Of a stretch of DNA of 64,000 nucleotides, positions 56,641 through 64,000 are shown piece by piece. How positions within the stretch are numbered: the stretch's first letter is position 1; every line of letters starts with the position of its first letter. The stretch lies in the NCBI RefSeq assembly GCF_945859685.1, contig NC_079147.1, positions 185,487,174 to 185,551,173 on the forward strand, written 5' to 3'. The notes under the pieces were generated by a model. That model saw only the letters and a list, made by a program, of their open reading frames with translations. It did no database searches and was not told the DNA's origin. Both the position numbers and the translations under genes were made by a program. This DNA is from Eupeodes corollae. Its lineage: Eukaryota > Arthropoda > Insecta > Diptera > Syrphidae.

Positions 56641-58939
56641 GTATTTATAAGAGACTAATTTAAAAAACCAATCTAACAATTTTCCCTCCCAAAGAAATTA
56701 ACTGAAGCGTTTTGGTAAATGTCAAATTTTAAGAAATTTACAAACAATTTTAAAAAATGTTGGCATTTTTTAATTGTTTTCTTAATAGAATTTTAGTTTT
56801 CGTATATTTCAAAATATTGCCTCAATACTTTTTGACAATTTTAGTAAAGCAGCTTTGAGATCAAAATTTAAATATTCCAAAAACTTGTTTCAAAACTATC
56901 ATTGAAATGTCAATTCTTTAATAATTCGGTTTGATTTTGAAATAAAATAAAATATTTTGTATTCTACTGTTTGTAGTTTAATTTTGCAGAAAAACGTACA
57001 AATGTGTTTTGAAAATCTTCACCATTTTGAGAAGAATTTAAACCTCATTCGCCTTAAATCTGAAAGGTGCTGAAACTAAATGACAGTGCTCTATTTATTC
57101 AATTATGACATTCAAACAACAAATCAGAAATAAACTGTAATGGTAAAAGTGGAAGTAACAATAATTTCAATCCTTAATCCGCTATGAAATAATAGTAAAC
57201 TTGAAGAATCAAGAAAATGTAGTACCTAGGTACTTTTAGAATCTTTTTGAACCTTATGGAATTTAGTCATCACTAAGGAAATATTAAAAGTGGAATCTAA
57301 TAACATTTTGTTGAAGCTCTTAGAATTTCATTGATTCCTTTCTTTTTATTTTGGTAACAAAATAAGATTGTTGAAACTATAGGATTATGTTTCTGCTTGA
57401 TTTATCAGACTTGTCAGGACCCTAGAATTTTTTTTTGTCCAAAAAGGCTTATGGAATATATTGCGATTCTGTGAAATCTTGTGGATTCTTGCGAAATTTC
57501 TTTAAACTTTTGTATAACCTTAGAAATTTAAAAATTTGTGAAATTATGTGGCACTATGTAAAACCTTGTAAAATTTTTGGAATATTTACTTTGAAATCTG
57601 AAATATTGGTGGTTTTTAAAATTCTACGATTAAATTATCAAATACCACAAACCGAAAACGTTATTAAATTTTCTGGAAAAACTTTTTTTGTAATTCCCAA
57701 AGACCAAGCATGACCACTATACATTTTGGCTTACCACTAAGTGCTCAACTTCTTAAAACTTCAGAATAATAACCAGAGAATTTACTTTTGGCCAGCTTAT
57801 CCTTTCATTTCTTTTTTTTCATAACTTAATTGTCTTCAACCATTATAACCAAAACAATACCTTCTGCGGTGTGCATAGGTAAGTAGGTACCTCCTACATA
57901 TATCTAAAGGAACCTATCTTGTTTCATTTACACCAAAAATTATCCCTAACTGAACAAAAAAAAAAAAACAACGATCCTAAAACATTTAGCCGGTAAACTA
58001 AGTCCCACAAGAATTGCCTTTCCATCTCACCGCAGGACTTATGTTAATGGCTGAGAGCATTTGGCTTCTAAACTAATATAAAAACAAAAAACCACATAAG
58101 TGTTTTTTTTTTTAAGTGCAGAATAAAATATTTATTCCAAAGATAAAACTTGAAGCTTTCACAAAATCATTATAAATGCATACGAAGGTATACTTTCTGA
58201 CCGTCCGTCCTCAGTTGGTAGGTTAGGTGCTTAATAGTCGTTACGTTATTGTTCCACATTATATTTTTAAAAATTGAAATTTACACTTTACCTCATTTTT
58301 ATACAGAAACAAATAAGTTAAATAGAATCAACCATTTGGTTGCATGAACTTGTTCTCTGTTGGGATCAAGACTGATAGCCCTAGACTTCACGGTCTTATT
58401 CGTTCTTCCAGTTTTACATTTATGAAACCGATGTAGGCCCCTTGGAGCACATATAAGCTAAATTCTATATCCCCCTTTAACAATAGGCTCGCATTTTTAT
58501 TTTGCTCCCAAAAATACAAGTTAGTGGGTTTGAGTATGAGTATGATGATAGAGTCCTCGTTTCTCTCATACTGACATTCTGTAAATAATCTCGGCCTGTG
58601 GAATAGGATCTGTCATGCTCTAAATAGCCGTGTGTGGAACGAATCTACAGCTCCTTCTCTCAACAATGCCCAGACAAGCAATCACAATTCTAGTTGCAGT
58701 TTTTTGTGTTTGTTGTCCTGGCATAACAAACCCTACTCTGACTGAGTTCTGATGAGTTCCAGTTGATAGAATGTATGGTAGTATGTAGTGTCCTTTTTTA
58801 GATTGTATGTGTATGAATTCAATTTCAAATATGACCTTTTATTTATTTTAGCATCATTCATAAAGAAGATGATGGTAAAATCAAATTAGGATTAAAAATG
58901 TGACAAACAAAAACACAACACAAATAATAACAAACTTAC
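56641..58939 (-). other. Right part of the 15.2-kb kinase intron
   Basis: Non-coding. 57230-57630 has degenerate 'cttgtgaaat/cttatggaat' near-repeats that leave a 92-codon open frame without motifs. 58320-58760 is of higher complexity and unassigned. Confidence 0.5.
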
Positions 58940-59111
58940 CTAGACTCCACATATCAATGGCAGTTCCGTAGGCTAGGCCCAATATAACCTCTGGAGATCG
59001 ATAGAATCTCGATTGAATATATGTATAGACTTTTCGATTTACAAAACATGAACTGCCAAAGTCGATGACTTTGATTGAGCTACTGCCACGTTGCTTTAGT
59101 AAGATGTTTTC
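58940..59111 (-). CDS. smi35A: DYRK-family kinase, activation-loop exon
   Basis: A 172-bp exon with a TTTTTATAG acceptor and a GTAAGT donor. It encodes ENILLKQRGSSSIKVIDFGS SCFV: the Mg-binding DFG motif, here DFGSSC as in all DYRKs. Next come VYTYIQSRFYRSPEVILG, with the YxY autophosphorylation site and APE-equivalent SPE, and AIDMWSL. The first codon joins in phase 0 to HCDLKP of the upstream exon, and the last base starts the Gly codon completed at 43737. Every residue needed for catalysis in this segment is present. Distinctive FVNRK and LAYGTA replace the vertebrate residues at these positions. Confidence 0.97.
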
Positions 59112-60021
59112 CTATAAAAAAAATATATAGATATACAAAAATACAAATAATAAAGAACCGTTAGGAGTTATTGCTTATTGATATAAATGACATGTAACCA
59201 TAGGTATGTAAGGTAGGTTGTACCTTCCTACATAAATACGAGTGTTATTTATGTGAAAGAAAATGTAACAAGAATTTATAGGAAAATTTTATGGGAATCT
59301 GAGAGGGAAAAGCGCCGAAATTTATAACACTCGAGTTGTTTTTTCTTTCTTTTTATTCAAAGACACACAATAATGATTCAAGTCTTATATTTATGTGGAA
59401 TGGTGAATCTGGGAATTATTGATATTTTTTGAAATTTATGTATTTACTCGTATCCCACTTCTGAATATTTTGTAACTACGTTGAGGAACGTATGTATGTG
59501 AATTTGATTTTGTTTTTATTTTTCCTATGATGTATTTTTCTCTTTTAACAAGAATCCAATGATTGCTTCTCAGAAATCTTATACATCCATGGAAACTTTA
59601 TATAAACGTACGGAACATTAATCTACTTATGTATATGTATGTAATCTCCATCAACTGATATTAAGTTCCATTTAAGATAATTGATTTCACATATTAACTC
59701 TGATGATGATATTTTTTCTTTTTTTTTTACGGAGAATTTTCCGGTGAAAAGAAAATATTTCCATTTAAGGCAAAGTAGTCAGAAACTCACAATATTTTGA
59801 TAAATTTCACATGAAAAAAGTCAATTTACTTTCCTCGAAATTTTTTCACAAAGTTGAATTTTAGACGAGTTTTTCAGGGTTTTTATTTTCATAGGCCGAT
59901 GAAACTTAACCGATTGTAGTTTTGGACAATAGTGTTATTGTTAATCCCAAACTGGTAAGCAAAATTGTTTCTGACAACTTCTTCCATGATTATTCAACGT
60001 TTTATTTTTACAAAACACATA
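59112..60021 (-). other. Kinase intron (59112-63086), left part
   Basis: Intronic AT-rich DNA. Nothing recognised before the mini-mariner at 60022. Confidence 0.6.
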
Positions 60022-60500
60022 CGAGTTGTGTTCAAAAAGTACTCGGAATTTTTAAATTTCTCAGATTTATGGAAAAAAAATACATGGCTTTTGCACCACG
60101 GTAACATACCTGCTCACTCGTCGTTACTTGTTCGTAATTTTTTGGCCTAAAACAATACCGTTGTCATGCACCAAAATCCGTATTAGTCAAATCTGGTTCC
60201 GTGTGACTTTTTTCTGTTCCCAAAATTGAAGAGACACATGGAAGGATGGCGGTTTTCCTCGATTGAAGAAATAAAGGCGAAACCCTGAGAATGCTCAAGG
60301 ACATATCAAAAAGTGAATATTAAGAGTGCTTCAAAGATTGGAAAAAACGGTGGCATATTTTTGGTGCAGGGGAGGTCTACTTTGTTGGGGGGAGGGGGCG
60401 GGTTAAGGTCTTCTTTGAAGAAGACAGCATTGATGTAAACGAATTAATAAATATTTTTTTGAAAAAACGAAAATTCCGGTTACTTTTTAAACACACCTCG
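60022..60500 (+). mobile_element. Internally deleted mariner element (479 bp)
   Basis: Inverted ends CGAGTTGTGTTCAAAAAGTA (left) and the complement CGAGGTGTGTTTAAAAAGTA (right) are flanked by TA (60020-60021, 60501-60502). The left end runs directly into the C-terminal third of a mariner transposase: NIPAHSSLLVRNFLA and NTVVMHQNPY then PCDFFLFPKLKRHMEGWRF (60100-60260), with the D34D-type second Asp lost (NIPAHS for the usual NAPAH after D). Stops are present. Nonautonomous. Confidence 0.92.
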
Positions 60501-61207
60501 TAAAAAAACTAAGCATTTTGACAAAAACAATATTAAATTACATTTTCGTGTAATGGTTACTGAAAAGGTAATTTTTTTTCGGAATGTTTTTTATTCCTGG
60601 CGGTTCAATTTTTAAATGGTTTTCGATGGCCATTGTTCGAATCAAAATTTGTGTATCGTGTCAGGTTTTTGAGATATTACTTTTTAAAATTGAAAAAAAA
60701 ACACGTATGTATATAAGGCTTTCAAAGACTTATGTAATTTATGAAGTAGCTTTTTTCTATAAAATCCGTGATTTAATAATATAATATTAGAAAATCTTCG
60801 AAAGTTGTAAGATTTAACCCGACTTACAAAAATCAAAAAGAAACGCTGAATCATTTATGCTACAGTGGTTTTTAAGAAAGGTATAAAGTTTTGAAGTAAG
60901 TTTTGTTCTTGTAACGAATCTGTCTTAAATTCTATTAGATCAAGGTTTTGAAATACATCATAGAATATAAAAATAATTTCGTACACCGATATTTTTAAGG
61001 TTTAAGCAAAAAGTTAAAATTAAAGTTTTGATTCGGAATCGGAACCAAAAATTAAGTCAAACGTATTTTTTAAAACTATGAAAAAATCAAATTCAATGTT
61101 TCAAACAAAAACTCATAACAAATACAAATTCACAGAAATTAGGTTAGACACTAAATCGTTTTAAACTGCATCTAGAAAACAAAGATTTTTAAGTTAAGAG
61201 AGTTGTG
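60501..61207. other. Intronic AT-rich DNA, nothing recognised
   Basis: No element ends or coding frames were identified. Confidence 0.4.
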
Positions 61208-62558
61208 GCGAACTAATTAAGAACGATTATTGAAATGTTGGGTAATCGAAAATTAAAATTCTTCGCTATAAAAAGTCTTAAATTTTTTTTCTAACATATA
61301 TAATTTAGTACATTAATAAAAATAAAAAGATTTTGTACAAAAAAATAACAACAAATATAAAATTTAATTCAAAAGGTCTTGAAAAAACAAAATAAGCTCG
61401 TGAACTTATTTAAGAACAGTGCATTTTTGTCCAAATTTGAAGTCTTCGTTCAGTATTACACTTATTTTTTATTACTGTCTTACACCGCCTGTGCATTAAC
61501 ATTTTTCGAGGTTATGTTTTCTCAAACCACTTTAGCGATCTCATGCAATTTATTTATGTTTTTTATTTATGTTTATTTATTTCTCTTTTCAATTCGTTCA
61601 AGAGGTTTTTGATAGGGATTAGGTCCGTACAGTTTTTATCCGTGAGCCATTGATAGTAAACTATTAAAATTACTAAAGCTTTAACACTGGACGGCGAGGG
61701 GTTTTTTCCGTACGTCTGCCGTCCGTTTTTTGTGGTTACATGTACTAAAGAAAAATATCTAAAATATAACTAAACGACGATTCACGGGGAAAATACGTTG
61801 TGTGTGAAAATAAAGTCCGTACGGAAAAAAATCGTACGGATTTTAATCGTGCGGACGAAACCGTCTCGTGTGAAAGATGTCATATTGTTTTCCATCGTAA
61901 CCGACTTTATTGATCTTCGTTTCGTCACTCCATAATATGTTTTTCCAATGTGTCCAGTTCTCATGTTCTCTGGAAAAAGATAACCTACCCTTTCGGTTTT
62001 TTAATGAGAGCAGTGGAGTTTTTCTGGCCGATCTTCCAAACAGTTTGCTGTCACACAATCGTTCTCGAATAGAGCCTGCTGAAAGTGCATTTGGGTCTTC
62101 ACCGAAAACTTCTTATCGTATTTCTCTAGAACTCAAAAATGCATTTTTTCCGCAGCATAAACAATTAACCTATCCTGGGCTTCAGTGGTTTTACAGGTTC
62201 TTTTCCGGCTTGGCACATATTCTGTGGTTTTCAACACATTTTATGGCATTAAAAACCATCGTTTTGGAGCAATTAGGCTTATTTGAAATTTTCTTATATG
62301 ATAAGTTTTCTTTTAATTTTAAAGAAATTATTAAACTTACTTGCAAGTATTTACGTTTAAAACGGAATAATAAAATAAGACATTAATCAAATAACCAATT
62401 TAAACCAAATTACTTGTACAATAACTTTGTTAGTTGATGTTTACGTTAGAATAGAGATACAAGAAGGAATAGCGGTAATTTTCATGTTGGTTGTCATCTC
62501 TCATGAACAACCAAATGGTGTTACCAGGAGTTGGTTAAATCGTTCTTAATTAGTTCGC
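61208..62558 (-). mobile_element. Tc1-like element relic with 21-bp perfect inverted repeats
   Basis: GCGAACTAATTAAGAACGATT at 61208-61228 is exactly complementary to 62538-62558. Between them on the minus strand is a broken Tc1 transposase: TEYVPSRKRTCKTTEAQDRL near 62200, LFGRSARKTPLLSLKNRKGR near 62010 and HWKNILWSDETKINKVGYDG near 61930, with the catalytic SDET. The C-terminal third is missing. The repeats may be inner copies of a longer doubled end, as no TA-CAGT terminus is visible at these positions. Confidence 0.8.
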
Positions 62559-63086
62559 AAAAACCGCGCGTTCTTAGTTGTTTTTAGGATTTTTAAAGGG
62601 CCATATTTAAAGAACCTAATATGATAGAAAAATTTATAGACGAGATTCGATTTAAGGACATCATTTAAAACAGTATTCGTTTGTTTGTGCAACAGACAAA
62701 AAAAATGTCGACCAGTGTAACCATTACTGCTTTTTTGGTTATAACCTAAGTTTTCAGTTACATTTATGTAATTAAATTGAAAGTAATTGACGCTTTTCAA
62801 TTACATAATTTAAGTAATTGAAATTCTTCAATTACATTTTAATTACGAATTGAAAAATTATATGAAGATTTTAATTACAATTACACTTGAATATAATCCA
62901 AGTCATATTTGATAATATATTATATTTTATCAAGCAATGATGAAAAGTTAACTTTAATATTAACAAGTATTTTTACTCATTGTCACATTTTTTACTCTGA
63001 GAAATAATGAACAAAATTAATGAATGAAAATTCTTGTGCCATAAATTCAAAATATTTGTAGTTATTAAAAATTTAGATATACTTAC
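62559..63086. other. Intronic DNA with ATTAC-type short repeats at 62755-62890
   Basis: About ten imperfect occurrences of 'caattac'/'gtaatt' occur in both orientations within 140 bp, giving overlapping small hairpins. The remainder has no recognised feature. Confidence 0.55.
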
Positions 63087-63225
63087 TGGCTTGAGATCAC
63101 AGTGTATGATATTTTCCTCGTATAAAAGTCTTAAGCACTTAACAATCGAATTACAAAATCTTCTTATTAAACTCAGACTGAAACCCTGGTAGTTGTTCTT
63201 TTTAATTAGTTCGTAAAGATTTAAA
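63087..63225 (-). CDS. smi35A: DYRK-family kinase, catalytic-loop exon
   Basis: A 139-bp exon with a TTTGCAG acceptor and a CCA|GTAAGT donor. After one base completing an upstream codon it encodes LNLYELIKKNNYQGFSLSLI, RRFCNSIVKCLRLL, YEENIIHCDLKP. The LYELIKKN..QGFSL block and the HCDLKP catalytic loop (catalytic Asp in HCD) are hallmarks of DYRK kinases. The donor is phase 0 and joins ENILL of the next exon. The kinase N-lobe (Gly loop, VAIK lysine) and DYRK-homology box are not in the remaining 775 bp, so they lie off the right edge. Confidence 0.97.
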
Positions 63226-64000
63226 CTGCAAAGACAAAGGTAAGAAAAATCAATTAAATATTAATTCATATAAAGATATTAAGTTTGTTTTTGTTTTTTT
63301 TTAAGAATACTAAAAAATTACTTAACAAAGGCAGTAAAAAAGTTATTAATTTTAACCTAAATGCTTTGGATTGCATTGTCAACAAAGTTTTTACGTAAAG
63401 TGGGTAAAGAAATTAATTGAATGTTTCTAGAAACATACAAAGTCTTTCAAAAACATTCAAAACAACTTATAGTGAACAACATAACGAGTTTTATATATAT
63501 ATGTACATAAGAAATAACAATAATGTTACAACTCCGTTTAGCATATCAATTTAGGGGTTTTATCCATGTTTCAAGACCCACCTCCAACTAAAGCAATAGT
63601 ATTTTACCGCAAAAGCAGCGCAGCGAAACGATACAACTTTGACGACACAAATCATAAATTTAATTTTATTTTTCTCTTCACGTCTCCGTCGTCGTCGTTG
63701 TGGTTATCGTGTGTAGAACCTTCTACTCGCCCGTTTTTATAGGGTGGTTTTGATGAAACTTGGAATATTGACAAACCTCATACTTTCATCACCACATCAA
63801 CCCTATGGCAGCGCAGCACCCCCCCAAAGTCGCTCCGCATGTTAGCATCGATGCACTGTACGCTATGTATATTTTTTCATTTGGGGGTACATTTTTTGCT
63901 ACAATGATTTCCCCGAAAAGTCAAACGAAAACAAAAAGGCGCGCAAACCTTGCCTTCTTGTTTCAATTCGGTTTTATTTTTTTTTGAAAGAAATCATGGA
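63226..64000. other. Upstream kinase intron with small palindromes
   Basis: No kinase N-lobe exon seen. 63739-63805 is a hairpin-like stretch (tatagggtggttttgatga ... caccacatcaaccctatgg). 63818-63890 has 'cccccaaag'/'catttggggg' inverted ends. Both may be MITE relics. Confidence 0.4.

Noticed and set aside
57435..57713. 92-codon open frame
   Set aside because: It arises from degenerate 'cttgtgaaat'-like repeats. Composition is explained by the repeat, with no splice or promoter support.
1..64000. CRISPR arrays, bacterial operons or phage-like modules
   Set aside because: No regularly spaced short repeats. Introns, TATA/DPE promoters and animal transposons show this is insect nuclear DNA.

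Overview
This window is AT-rich nuclear DNA from an insect, almost certainly a higher fly (Diptera). The evidence is spliceosomal introns, Drosophila-type core promoter motifs (Inr+DPE and TATA+Inr), a DYRK-class kinase gene with a long homopolymer-rich tail, and a dense graveyard of dipteran-type mobile elements (RTE-like, Jockey-like and RNase H-bearing non-LTR elements, Tc1, mariner, hAT, Harbinger and a tRNA-derived SINE). I cannot name the species.

The best-supported host gene runs on the minus strand across the right third. It is a class-2 DYRK protein kinase, probably the smi35A (Dyrk2) gene. Three exons are visible: 63087-63225, 58940-59111 and the terminal exon 42800-43737, separated by introns of about 4.0 and 15.2 kb. 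Upstream exons lie beyond the right edge. The introns have filled with transposon remains: hAT, an RNase H-type LINE, two Tc1 families, a mini-mariner and a 174-bp tandem repeat.

The left part holds the first coding exon of a second minus-strand gene (4944-5036), with a signal peptide and a consensus donor. A perfect initiator and a correctly spaced DPE lie about 550 bp upstream of the start codon. The rest of that gene must lie left of the window or be hidden inside the Harbinger-rich intron.

The middle (about 7-41 kb) is mostly nested, broken mobile elements. Two nestings can be resolved to the base. An RTE-like element sits inside a mini-mariner with the 8-bp duplication TACGAAAA. A 2.8-kb foldback-like element sits inside a Tc1 transposase with the 9-bp duplication ACCAATTAA. 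The foldback-like element has inverted ends built of GTCGA-containing units. It holds two 171-bp direct repeats that enclose about 1.9 kb of unrelated DNA. That DNA includes an intact tiny gene (TATA box, initiator, signal peptide, 34 codons, poly(A) signal). It looks like a captured or composite-transposon cargo gene and is the most interesting feature here. A second candidate small-gene promoter (three GATA sites plus TATA) lies at 39405-39497, just before a Tc1 insertion.

No tRNA, rRNA or CRISPR features are present. All transposase and reverse transcriptase reading frames are interrupted.
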